Below, one piece after another: positions 22,731-33,811 of a stretch of 64,000 nt of DNA. The notes under the pieces are model-generated. The model did not search any database. It was not told where the DNA came from and saw only the letters and a list, made by a program, of their open reading frames with translations. Both the position numbers and the translations under genes were made by a program. The stretch covers positions 57,741,020 to 57,805,019 of the forward strand of contig OX411548.1 in NCBI GenBank assembly GCA_948146395.1, written 5' to 3'. This stretch comes from Fragum whitleyi (lineage: Eukaryota > Mollusca > Bivalvia > Cardiida > Cardiidae). The stretch's first letter is position 1. The number at the start of each line of letters is the position of its first letter.

Positions 22731-24315
22731 AATGTGATTTGAAGTAGAGGATAGCCCTCGTCTATAGGAGATTGTGATAGAATATAGTGAAATTATTGTG
22801 ATTATTGTGATAAAAAGATAATTTCGTTTGTTTGATTGTCAAACATCGTTATTGAGTATTGATTAGAGCTGTAGATGCGAGGTTTAAGGGGGAGGGTCAA
22901 CGTTTGTCGATTGAGTTCATCTCTTCCTATTGAACATAAGACTAACAATAAAACGGGCTGTATATGTACAAATTTAACCGACAAAATTCGCAAAATTCAC
23001 CACCGTTAAAATTCTGTAATAATAAACACTAACGCAGCGGCAAACGTCGTAGACAGATATTCGCAATTTTGACATTACATAAACGTACCCAACAGCGTGC
23101 TCTGCGTCTTTTTAATTGGTTACAGAACAAGCTGAAATTTAGATACAGCCCATTGATTTTTGGTAAGATACGGATATAGGACTTATGTTACTTATTATGC
23201 GGCCGATAAGGGACTTTGTGTTGCCAGAGAAGAAAGTAAAGCAACAATATGATTTTAGACTTATTCAAAATTATTGTCAATAATATTGCCAAATTAAATT
23301 GATCGTTGAATATTAAAATCCTTATTTTCTTATCACCACTTAAGGTAAACGTGTATTGGTAGCATTTTGCGTCGGTCCGTATGTACGTCTATTCATTTTA
23401 AAACATCCCTTATCATTTATGTACGGATATTCACCGAGGTTTTCTAATGATTTTCATATTTATCATATTGAAGACTAATCCATTGCAGTTCAGAAGACGC
23501 AAGATCTACTTTTCTTTCATTCTAAAAATGAAGAGTAGTTATCCAGCTTCAAAAAATGTTTATCCTTCATTCAGAGGTAATACCGGTGTTGACCACATGG
23601 AATGGAACATGAAGCGTTATATCTATTGCTTATTGAACAATGCAAATTGCACATTAGGTTGAGTAGAACACCGCTCCTCTGTTCTTTAAGAAAAACTTTC
23701 ATTCCTTTTTATTCCTATATATTATTATAAGGCCTTTAATGACGGTTACGGAAACGTTCATAAGACACAAGGCGCGGATAAGCTTTGATAACAAACCATA
23801 AGTGATGGACTTCGAGGTTTGACCAATCTTGAGACCCTGAGATCTTCGATGCGATTTCTAACAATACATCGACTTAATATTCGTCCAAATTCTCCAATAA
23901 AACCTCTAACCTTTTACTAGCGTTTCCAAGATGCAATAATTTAAGAAGTATGGGACACAATGCATTTTCATGTTTAAAAACTTTTTTTCCGGTATCGAGA
24001 CTCAATTTCAAGAGGAGATGACAAAAATCGGTATGTTAACTTTGTTTAACATGTCGGAATTTTTAAACCACCTTGTGTGAATCACTTGCATATGGAATTT
24101 TCAAGATACAAGTGAAATTAGCTTCGAAAAAATTATCTTTGGAAGACACACGGGTTGCTCTGCAACCCAGTGACCTCTGATAATATTAATAAATCGAAAT
24201 ATTTTCATTTTGAAAAGAGTTTTTAGCAAGCCTAAATTTTTCAAGGTGTAAAATGCCTACCAGAAAAGAAATGCCAATTTTTCACGGAGGCGTTTTTTTT
24301 CTTGGCGTCAGTATA
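22731..24315 (+). repeat. Segmental duplication, copy 1
   Basis: Matches 32040-33502 in the same orientation with high identity over most of its length (for example GATAGCCCTCGTCTATAGGAG, and the block around 23540-23900 almost unchanged). Differences: copy 2 has a longer poly-G run and a SINE fragment near 32.2 kb, and about 110 bases near 32520-32630 that copy 1 lacks. The last shared block is ATGCCAATTTTTCACGGAGG followed by a T run. Confidence 0.9.
23447..23662 (+). CDS. Small conserved reading frame in the duplication (copy 1)
   Basis: Frame of 71 codons that begins with a hydrophobic, signal-like MIFIFIILKTN and ends KRYIYCLLNNANCTLG. Its twin at 32625-32855 is the same but for a few residues and an 18-base difference that keeps the frame (KIYFSFIL versus NV before MK). 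No family recognised. DNA outside the frame is just as similar, so conservation alone does not show coding. Confidence 0.2.
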   Translation: MIFIFIILKTNPLQFRRRKIYFSFILKMKSSYPASKNVYPSFRGNTGVDHMEWNMKRYIYCLLNNANCTLG

Positions 24316-25424
24316 GTACAAAATAAAACATGTAAAAAAACGCACCCTATAAATTTATAACTGTAATTCCTTAAATACGAAAATAAGCAATGCATTATGA
24401 AATGTTATACAAGTATTTAGATCAAGTGTGACACGCCTTTAACATATCAAAGTAGCAACTTTCCGTTAAATAAAATAAAGAAAAGAAACGAAAGTCACGA
24501 AAGAATGTATAGAGGAATAAAAGTAACTTAATTTATCAATTAATTACATGTAATATTATTATTTTAGTATTATAATTACAATCTCTCATATTGAGGAACA
24601 ATCTTATACATTTTAAAAGATGCGTGCATGTGTAGCGATAGAGGCAATTCTCTTTTTGAATGTACATGCACAACGAGAAATTAGTCGGTACCCCATTGTT
24701 CGGCAAAAATATAAGAGCCACTAGTTGCACCTTCGATATTTTTTGTTAAAAACTAGCCACATTTCTCATTCGATTGCAGCTATTGAAAAGAAATATTACT
24801 TTATTTACCTAACACCAGGATCAGTTACAGATTTTGTTGTAAGTGATAGAAATACATGTTATTAAATTATTCTTATCTAATGCACGTTTAAAGATACATC
24901 TTTATTACATCGTCATCTACCCCTTTTTCAACCCAATCAGCAAACCAAATTTACGTAATACATTTTGTATTCCAGTTCCCAGTATCAATCCTCTAAACTC
25001 CCCGCATTATTTTTTTTAAGTTACTCTTAATTCCCAATATCGAAAAGAAGAAATACCTCGAGACGGTTTTTACACAAAAACAAGTAATACTTTCACACAC
25101 CAGTGAAAAGGGACAGCGCGTAATGACGAAAAATGACCAAATTTTATAACCTATCTGTCGATGTATAAGAAATGTTCCAAAGTCTGGCAAAACTTGACTG
25201 CAAACTGACATTGCCCTGCTAGAAATACTGAATTTAAACATTTAAGATATGACACACTGGTTATTCGCTGAAGAACGACGAAGATATTGATCGCATACTG
25301 TTACTTAGCTACAGAGGACAACTGCATAAAGAAGTACATAATCCGATTTAACTTTGAATTGAATAATCAATCAGAAAAAACAGACCTGTGTTGTATTTGT
25401 TTGTTTGAATAGGTTTTACTCCGC
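24316..25424. other. No recognisable feature
   Basis: AT-rich; chance minus-strand frames at 24536-24730 and 24993-25241. Confidence 0.45.
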
Positions 25425-25690
25425 TTTCAACAATTTCGCATTTACATCGCGGCGGCCGGAGCACCTAAAAATGGATTCCTGGTATTTCTTTCACCCGTAC
25501 TACCATTACACCCTTTCCTAGTTCCCACTGCTATCTCACATAGTTTTACGATTATCTATCCATTGGTGAGAGTCAAACGTCGGAAAGGATATCCCCGCCA
25601 CCGGGGATCGAAACCCACGACTTACAGATTGGAAATTTTATGCCTTACCTATTGCTCTATGGTGGCGGCTTACCTCTGATGTAACTGTCT
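25425..25690 (-). mobile_element. tRNA-derived SINE, full length
   Basis: On the minus strand: head CCGCCACCATAGAGCAATAGG, B box GGGTTTCGATCCCCGG, then CCAATGGATAGAT, TGTGAGATAGCAGTGGGAACT, GAAATACCAGGAATCCAT, CGCCGCGATGTAAATGCG and GCGGAGTAAAACC. The body matches the other SINEs in the window; the tRNA head differs (AGAGCAATAGGTAAGGC in place of AGCGCAGTTGGTAGCGC). This suggests a subfamily with a different tRNA-like head, or strong divergence. Confidence 0.85.
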
Positions 25691-26600
25691 TCATTTGTTT
25701 TCTTCCAAATTCTGGTATCCCCCGATTTCCCTGCATCGGGTAACCTCGGGTGATACAGGATTTAAAGTAAGCCCACACGTGCAAAAAATCGATAATGAAG
25801 GCGAACATACTTATTATAGCTAATCAAAACAAGACATGGGTAACGCGCGGGGTGATACACTGAGGCAAATAGATTACGCATATCTTGTCGGGTTAGCGAC
25901 GCGTCATTACCACCTCTGTCATTACCTTTCTTTGTCGGATCAAACGTAATCTATACAGTCTGATCGATAAAATTTCGAATTATCCCTTTTAGTCCGGCAG
26001 CACGAGGGCATGACCAAAGAATTTCTTATTGCTGAAAGTTGTAGATCCAGATTTGAAATCCAGTTGATGCCCCTTTGGCATCATTGGGCAATTCAAGACG
26101 GCTGCCAAAATCCAAAATGGCTGCCAATAAAAATACATTTTCCATTACATTTATCCTGTGTGGTTAGGAAATGACTCAAAATGATCCAAATGGTATTTAA
26201 ATTACAGAAGGGAATGACTTAAGATATTTTCTTGGATCAACCATGAGAAGGAAATAAAATATAGGCGCCGAAATTCAGGATGGCGGCCAAAGAAAACGAT
26301 TTTCTACTATGCTACATAAAAGATATACCTATTTATATTAAAATGCCTCGAAAAGATATGTGAATTTCAGAAAAATGAGTCTCAGAATATTTTTTTGTTT
26401 CTATGCAGTGATACTGAAATAAGGCAGCCAAAATCCAAGATGGCTGCCAAAATTAGTAATATCATATGATGGTTGATGGTAGTCGAGACATAATTCAAAT
26501 TACTACAAAATGTTTTTCAAAATTACATAAATATCATAATATCTAAGATATGGGTCATTTTCAAAAAATGTTCCTATTTTCAGTCCAGGAAAATAATTCA
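25691..26600 (+). repeat. Short-period array with GGCTGCCAAAAT motifs
   Basis: (C)AA(A/G)ATGGC(T/G)GCCAA recurs near 26086-26128, 26277-26292 and 26420-26450, about 160-190 bases apart, with loosely similar text between (AAATGACTCAAAATGATCC / GTCGAGACATAATTC). A diverged tandem array. No coding potential. The part from 25691 to 25980 has nothing recognisable. Confidence 0.5.
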
Positions 26601-27330
26601 CCAGCAATCTTACAACTGAAGTTCCTAAACTTTTTATTTAACAGTAACTGCATTGAGAATCGCAGTAATTTCAGTGACCTTTCAGTAACTGTACTGACAT
26701 TACCTTTGAAACGCAAATGATTCTGTAACGTCATTCAACAATATTGGGGTTTTTTTATCATAAACCACATGTGTATGTCAATATTCAACATTATTTCAAT
26801 ATGTGTACTATGTGCATGTGGATTTCAAGTATTTGGTAACTGCACTGACAACATATATAACACTATTGACACTGAATTGTAACACAATTGACACTTATAA
26901 TAAAACAACAAAATAAATGTTATTCCTACTATATGGTAATGCTTTAATTTTGTTCATTTATAGAGGCATCTGATGTTAACTATGTGTGTGCAGCGAACAC
27001 CGTTTTAAGACCATCGTGTGTAAAGATTTATGGAAAGGTAACCTTATTGACAATTTCAGTCACTGCATTGACTTTATTCTTGCTTTCTACAAAATTGCAG
27101 AATGCAAGTGATGGCTTCCCTTTTCATAATGTTTTCATTATAAATAATTGCTTAGTACTACTAGAGACACTATTTATAAGGACAGTATAAAAATGTTGTG
27201 TAAATTCAGAGTATGCATTGCAGTAATAATGATACACTTATAAGACTATGACAAATGATGACTTTGCTTCCACAAAATAAGTTTCCAGCCCAATTGTGCT
27301 CGTATCTGGAAATGTTGCAACATTTTTCTA
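26601..27330 (+). repeat. Array of AACTGCATTGAC-like motifs
   Basis: GTAACTGCATTGA (26644), GTAACTGTACTGACATTAC (26689), GTAACTGCACTGAC (26836), GTCACTGCATTGAC (about 27060) and a later GTAACTACATTGAC (29396) form a loosely spaced set. ATTGAC strings also make up the 31-bp insertion in the frame at 28931. Function unknown; probably decayed tandem units. Confidence 0.45.
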
Positions 27331-27621
27331 CAGTACTGAAACTCAGGAATGCAACCTCTGAACCGAAAATTGAATCGAACTGAAACCGCAAAAAATATAA
27401 ACATAACATGGTACCAAGGAGTTAAATAGGCATTTTGAACAGAAATTAGATCATAAAAGGCTAAAGCAAATATTGTGGAAAAGGAAGCCATTGCTCGAAC
27501 AAGCAATGTCTTCCTTTTTCACAATATTTTCTTATCTATAAATTAGAGTAGAATGAACCAAAAATCAAAGCGAAACCGGATCGTTACCGATAGAATGGTT
27601 GCATTCCTGAGTTTCAGTATT
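27331..27621. mobile_element. Inverted-repeat element with central hairpin
   Basis: Outer arms: ACTGAAACTCAGGAATGCAACC at 27335-27356 and its complement at 27597-27618. In the middle (27468-27530) a second, tighter hairpin has arms AATATTGTGGAAAAGGAAG and CTTCCTTTTTCACAATATT around CATTGCT-CGAAC-AAGCAATG. The same central hairpin type occurs alone at 44195-44243. Confidence 0.75.
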
Positions 27622-27650
27622 TTACTTCGAGTTGAAATAGTTGTTGTTGA

Positions 27651-27795
27651 ATGGGGTTTTACGTCGTTTTCAATTGTATTTCAGTCATATCATGTCGTTC
27701 AGAGCACCTACTCATTTATTCCTGGTATTTCTTCACCAGTACAAACACAACATTCCTTCTTAGCCACTGACTGCTTTCTCACATAGACTAAGTAC
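27651..27795 (-). mobile_element. SINE 3' fragment
   Basis: On the minus strand it follows the SINE body: ATGTGAGAAAGCAGTCAG, GGCTAAGAAGGAATG, GTACTGGTGAAGAAATACC, GGTGCTCTGAACGACATG, CGTAAAACCCC. The tRNA head is missing. It ends about 55 bases before the transposase-like frame. Confidence 0.75.
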
Positions 27796-27848
27796 ATACG
27801 AGTGAGATGAATTAAAAGCGTCTTTATGACTTTCATCCATACTCGCAG

Positions 27849-28931
27849 ATGCCCCTAACAGCAGCAGAGATACAGAGGAGATACAGGGAGAGAAGAGATA
27901 AAGACCCTGCCAAGAGGGCTAAGTATTTAGAACAACAAAAGAAAAGGTATGAACATGATAAGGCTACAGGAAAAAGGAAGCTGGTGGGTAGTATGACACC
28001 AAGAGAAAAGAGAAAGCAAAGAAGGTATTGGAGAGAAAAACAAAAAGACTCAAGACAGAAACGTAAACAGCAAAGCAACATCATTACACCACCAGGGACA
28101 CCTGAACATGATTTGCAGCCTGGGCCTTCAAGACAGTTGAGCCAGACTAAGAAATGGAAAGCAAAACAGACATCAAAACACAACAGAGAAAAGAATGTGT
28201 TGCAGCTGAAATTGAAACAAGCACAGAAAAGAGCAGAAATGTACAGGAAAAGGTGGGAAAGACTTAAAGATTTGCAGAAGAGTGACACACCAGATACTCC
28301 AAGAACAAAAACAAAAAAACTTTTAAGGTGTTATTCTTCGAAAGTTATAAGAAAAACACTCGACTTCCATCACGTTTTGCTTGCCCAACTAAGAGACAAT
28401 TGTAGACAAAGAATACAGAAAAGAGCATTTGATCGCTTGGTAACAGGAAGTATTGTAAGAAAATATCGGTTATCCGGATTTGTTAGGAAAGAAGTTGGAA
28501 CTTATCAGAAGACCTCTACAGTACAGAAACGGGGTTATCTCAGTACAAAGTTGCAAATACAAGTTAGAAACTTCTTTGAACGTGATGACATATCGCGCAC
28601 TACAACAGGAAAGAAACAAACAGTCACAAAAGGGAAAATTAAAAAGCAGAACCGAATTTTAAATGACACTGTTGACAATGTTTACAAGAAATTCATTGCT
28701 GAAACAAACGAGAAAGTTAGTTACACCACATTTTGGAGACTCAAGCCATTTTGGATTAAAAGCCCTACCCACCTCGATAGGGATACATGTGTTTGTAAAA
28801 AATGCGACAACTTACAGATGATGGCAAATAGCCTCTACAGAGCAAATGTAATTGAAACTCCAGACATTTCTAAAATAGTTGGGCAGATTGTCTGTTCAAT
28901 AAATGATCAGTCATGTATGTATGGACATTGA
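27849..28931 (+). pseudogene. Transposase-like protein, N-terminal half (broken)
   Basis: Frame of 360 codons and the longest in the window. Residues 1-80 are highly basic with alternating charge (AEIQRRYRERRDKDPAKRAKY, MTPREKRKQRRYWREK), a likely DNA-binding or nuclear-targeting coiled region. At 120-150 comes a second basic helix. From 225 on are the family signatures VRNFFERDDISRTTTGKKQTVTKG and FWRLKPFWIKSP, then a cysteine cluster TCVCKKCDN. These match a protein family found in hundreds of copies in cnidarian, mollusc and echinoderm genomes, which I take to be a DNA-transposon protein; the superfamily is not assigned. At 28926 a 31-bp insertion of ATTGAC-type repeats causes a stop after CMYGH. 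The start is a plausible ATG, but codons are not otherwise tested. Confidence 0.7.
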
Positions 28932-28956
28932 CGAATTGTATTGACATTGTATTGAC

Positions 28957-29133
28957 GAATGCAATGACAAAAAGATCAAAATGCAGGAATGTGATAAAGC
29001 CCAATTAATCCAGTGGCAAGAGTGGAAGACCATCAAAGAAGAAAGAACAATAAAAAGGGACAGAGAATCAAAGGTTAAAGCGGTATCTATAACAAAGAAA
29101 ATGAAGAAGCAAGGTACAAGGTACTTGTTCTAA
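28957..29133 (+). pseudogene. Continuation of the transposase-like protein after frameshift
   Basis: In the frame shifted by one from the upstream part, 58 codons read ECNDKKIKMQECD, then LIQWQEWKTIKEERTIKRD and KKMKKQGTRYLF before a TAA. The join (CMYG then ECND) restores the Cys spacing seen in the family and the QW-x(2)-W-x(4)-EER block that follows it. The rest of the protein, including the HGKGxxDGxGGxVKR block, is absent downstream. Confidence 0.65.
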
Positions 29134-31995
29134 ATAATAGTTTATGAGGTATTTTGTCACCCTATGTAACATTAGATAATTTATATCAAAAGTTAAGAAA
29201 GCTACATTGAACAGAAATGCTGTAAGTATGCTAAAAACATTTTTCACCATCATTAATGCAAAAACTATCATATTGGTTATTCGAATTAAAGCCGGTTTCT
29301 TTGTTTCCAGTATGGTCAAACTATAATGTTTCAGAAAATAAAATAGTTTATTTCATTTTCCACATGCCATTTATAAAACAGCAACTTGAAAGCTGGTAAC
29401 TACATTGACTGAAGGGCCCTATCCTACTTTTATTTTTGGTAACTATGTTTTTGTAAGCAGGAGTTAAACTGGCATTTTATGAATTATCTGTTCGTCAATA
29501 GTTGCGTTTCCAATATAGTTCATTAAAACGTGAAAAAAATAACATTGACTTTCGAAATTTTGATATTCCAAAAATGGAACATATTTTGAACATATATGTG
29601 TACTTCAAAAAAGAAATATAAAGACGACTGAATCATATAAAGCCAAAATGGGTAAAAGGGAATATGCTTCAAGCTGGATTGGTAAGGGGATAGTTTGGAG
29701 GGATATGATACAATTTCAAAGTTAGTACATTTTAACAAAATTCTTACGTTTTAAAGTTATACTATCAAGAATTGTGAAATCGAACATAAAGGCGGGATGA
29801 GATACCTTACTTTTGGGATGCTTTAGTGGCTTCAATCGACCATCACTTGCAAGATGATTACATTTAAAAGGCGTGAATACTGTTATTTCACTTTCTTGAC
29901 AATCAATTCTATAATGTATTTTTTTACCCTGAAAAGTTCAGAATAAACTTAAGTTTGTTGTACCAGTTTAATACAGTCTAGTTGCATGAGTCCGCTAAAA
30001 ATAACATAAAACAATACACTTGTACATGCAAAAAAGGTTCGATGATTGTTTTATCAAAGCAAAACGATAGAGATGTAAACAAATGAAAAAAAGGTCATTT
30101 AAAGCTTTTTCTGTTCAGTCAACGACGTTCATTTGCCGTCCGTTCCGCAATAAATTTCAATATCTTTTAAAACACAACTGTGCCGACCAGGCTCACATTT
30201 TATAGAGGTGTACTATACATGTTCAGCGAAAGTTATAAAAATAAACAAAAAAACAATTAAAGACCTGGTTTAAGGAATGTTCTGGACCGCTACTGATAAT
30301 CTTATTGTTTATCTTTCTGAATTACCCCAGGGGGTCAATCACCCTTTATATTCTACACATGACATTGACTTATATTGGTCATCATTATCTAATTGATTTG
30401 AAAAAAGTGAAAAAATATTATATTCATATATTCTTGAAACAAAGATCAAGATTTTTTTAAAAGTCATTAAATCTTTATTCATTTCGACTGAAAAACTGAT
30501 GGAATAAAATCTGCAAATTAGGGAATAACAAAAAGTGATGAAATGTTCTAGATCAATTGAAGGTAGGAATTTATATACATAAAAAGTTTAAACTTGTAGC
30601 AATGTTAGGAAATAATTAATTTCAAAGAAAATATTTTGGTAAAAATACTTTTATCTCCATCCAAATATGTTAAATCACATTAAAATCTTGCTGCAGAATC
30701 GAAACATTGCTAAATTCTAAATTATAGAATAAATGAGATATTTATTTCATCAAATAATTTAACCAATAAATAACGAAATACTTTTCTCCAATTAGTAAAA
30801 ACCAATATATGCCTGACAGCCTCTGTATGTGTATCTCTCATACAAGGTGATTAAGTGATTAAAATAAGGACCATAAAACCATTAAGATAACAATGGGTAG
30901 TTAATTGCATGTCTCATTTAGGGGGGGGGGGGGGGGGGATCAAATAAAGAAGGCTGAAACCAGGTCTTTAAGTTTGATCCAAAACTCTAATCAGGGAATT
31001 GGCGAAAATTAAGAAAATCTTTTAATTATTCTCCAACGAAACCACGAGTTTGACACGAGAGATTTGATATGTTGCATGGGACTTCAGGCGAGTGTGGTTG
31101 AAATAATTCGTCGGGTTCAATAGGGGTTTTGCCATGATGACACCTTATCTTACAAAGAAATAAAGACTTTAAAAAAAGCCAACCAAACTTTCAGGCCTAA
31201 ACGATCGATATATTGCACAGTGTCCACCCTTTTCTACTGGTGTTTAGCTAATTGTTGATTAGAATTTACCAAGAGAATAGGAATGTCGTGTGGAAGCCGG
31301 CTTTACAGGCGGTGCCTCAGCTAGACCAGCTGTCTATTAAAAATGGCAGTGCAGTCAAAAACTAAAATCGCTCCTTCCCTTCTTCTCAAATGCATTTGAT
31401 GTGTTCTGGTTGCTGCATACAAGTAGTCAGATCATATTGTTCTGTGACCCCCGCCCTGGCAGCTTCTTCTCTCGTAGGATTAATATGCTTGTATGACATC
31501 GTTGACTCCGAAATCAAACCCATTTACAAGTATAAATTTGAGTTCCTATACAGATAAGAATGTGTCAACGTAAGTAATTGCTAAATTTTCATGCCAGTAA
31601 CTTGAAGTCTGATGGTGCGATGACATTTTACCGGATCTAATGTTGCTTGTTAGTGACACGGTACAAGATGACGGATTTGATTGCTTTTCGAATATAAATG
31701 CGTATTTACTTTTGATGAAGGTTTTGATCAATCTTGGTGCGGCGTTGTTCATCTTTGTTTATTATATATTATAATGTGCATTATGTGCACTTGTTATGAA
31801 GCTGCGATATTTTAATTTTGCAATCTTCGATAATTCAGCTGAATACTACTTCAAATTAATTATTCATCTACTGCGTGAGATACACGAAAAACACGCATAA
31901 TCGACCGAGCCAAAATGTTGGTGAATCGTGTGAATATTATCAAAAGATCGTTTGACAATACCTTGGAAACGTATCATACGAAATTTATCATGGTT
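29134..31995. other. No recognisable feature; one poly-G run
   Basis: About 2.8 kb of AT-rich DNA with a G run near 30921-30938. Frames at 29068-29319, 29523-29738 and 31546-31752 look like chance. Confidence 0.5.
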
Positions 31996-32039
31996 GCTTG
32001 TATGCATGTTTTATTAAAGAAAGGTAATAAGTTTTAATG

Positions 32040-33502
32040 TTATTTGAAGTAGCGGATAGCCCTCGTCTATAGGAGATTGTGATCGAATATAGTGAAATTA
32101 TTGTGATAAAAGATAATTTCGTTTGTTTGATTGTCAAACATCGTCATTGAGTAATAATTAGAGCTGTAGCTGCGAGGTTTAAGGGGGGGGGGGGGGGGGG
32201 GTTCAACCTATGTTAGATAGCAGATGGTGGCTAGGAAAGGATGTGATGGTTGTACTGGTGAGAGAAATACAATAAATATTGTCGTCAATATGCGATCAAT
32301 TTTATTCGACAGTATTATTGTAAATAAACTTGATTTTAGACTAATTCAAAATTATTGTCAATAATATTGCCAAATTAAATTGATCGTTTAATACCATCTT
32401 AAAATCATTATTTCCTATCCGCGACTGAAGGTAAACGCATATTGGTAGCATTTTGCGTCGGTCTGTCTGTACGTGTATTCATTTTAAAACATCCCCTATC
32501 ATTTATGTACGGATTTTCATAATATTTCCACAGAATGCTTCTGGTATGTTACGTCAGAGATAACTGTTACAGTTCAAATGTACTATGTATGGACCCGTAA
32601 TAGTTCCACAACGTCTCGGATGATATGAATATTAACAGTGATAACCGAGGTTATTTAATGATTTTCATATTTATCATATTGACGACTAATCCACTGCAGT
32701 TCAGAAGACGCAATGTAAAGATGAAGAGAAGTTATCCAGCTTCAAAAAATGTTTATCCTTCATTCAGAGGTAATACCGGTGTTGACCACATGGAATGGAA
32801 CATGAAGCGTTATATCTATTGCTTATTGAACAATGCAAATTGCACATTAGGTTGAGTAGAACACCGCTCCTCTGTTCTTTAAGAAAAACTTTCATTGCTT
32901 TTTATTCCTATATATTATTATAAGGCCTTTAATGACGGTTACGGAAACGTTCATAAGACACAAGGCGCGGATAAGCTTTGATAACAAACCATAAGTGATG
33001 GACTTCGAGGTTTGACCAATCTTGAGACCCTGAGATCTTCGATGCGATTTCTAACAATACTTCGACTTAATATTTGTCCAAATTCTCCAATAAAACCTCT
33101 AACCTTTTACTAGCGTTTCCAAGATGCAATAATTTAAGAAGTATGTGGGACACAATGCATTTTCATGTTTAAAAAACGTTTGTTTTTTTCCGGTATCGAC
33201 TCAATTTCAAGATGAGATGACAAATTCGGTAACATATTTACTTTTTAAACTGTCGGAATTTTAAAACCACCTTGTGTGAATCACTTTCATATGGAATGCT
33301 CAAGATTCAAGTGTATTTTAGTTTCGAAAAAAATATGTTTGGAAGACGCTCTACAACCTAGTGACCCCTGATGAAATTAATAAATCAAAATATTTTCGTA
33401 ATGAATAGAGTTTTTTATTATTAAAACAAGCCTATATTTTTCATAGCCTACCAGAAAAGAAATGCCAATTTTTCACGGAGGCATTTTTTTTCTTGGCGTA
33501 AG
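32040..33502 (+). repeat. Segmental duplication, copy 2
   Basis: Counterpart of 22731-24315. A poly-G run (32185-32201) and a SINE fragment (32208-32276; GTTAGATAGCAGATGGTGGC, GGAAAGGATGTGATGG) stand where copy 1 has unrelated text, and about 110 bases near 32520-32630 are extra. Confidence 0.9.
32625..32855 (+). CDS. Small conserved reading frame in the duplication (copy 2)
   Basis: 76 codons; the last 60 match the frame at 23447-23662 after an in-frame 18-base difference. It starts five codons or more upstream of the shared MIFIFIIL start. No family recognised; may be non-coding. Confidence 0.2.
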   Translation: MNINSDNRGYLMIFIFIILTTNPLQFRRRNVKMKRSYPASKNVYPSFRGNTGVDHMEWNMKRYIYCLLNNANCTLG

Positions 33503-33811
33503 TGTTACACAAATCGAAAACCCTTCTGGCTCATGGACTATTATCTAACCTATTCTATTGAGTGTCCCTGGACTAGGAGAAGTATTTTGATTTTGTGGAC
33601 AATAATAGACTGTTTTTGTTTTTTCTAAAAAATATAATTTAAAATTTCCCTATGAAATACTTAAGAAATAAACGTGAGAGTTGGTGAACTTAACGAGTTT
33701 TTTGACGCCAAAGACAATGTTTCTGAATTAGAAATGAACAATGATTTTTTTTTTTTGTGAGCCACCAAATAAATTAAGAAAGTCGTGTGACAAATTAAGA
33801 AAGTCGTGTAA
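33503..33811. other. No recognisable feature
   Basis: AT-rich. A short phrase, CTTCTGGCTCATGGACTATT (about 33520), recurs near 51920. Confidence 0.45.

Noticed and set aside
27833..28288. 151-codon minus-strand frame
   Set aside because: Antisense shadow of the basic N-terminal part of the transposase-like frame; cysteine- and leucine-rich text from CT-rich complement.
30915..30940. Poly-G runs (here and near 11990, 32190, 53770, 57320, 60810, 61265) as functional G-quadruplexes
   Set aside because: They are uninterrupted homopolymers inside repeats, prone to sequencing error; no regulated gene is near them.
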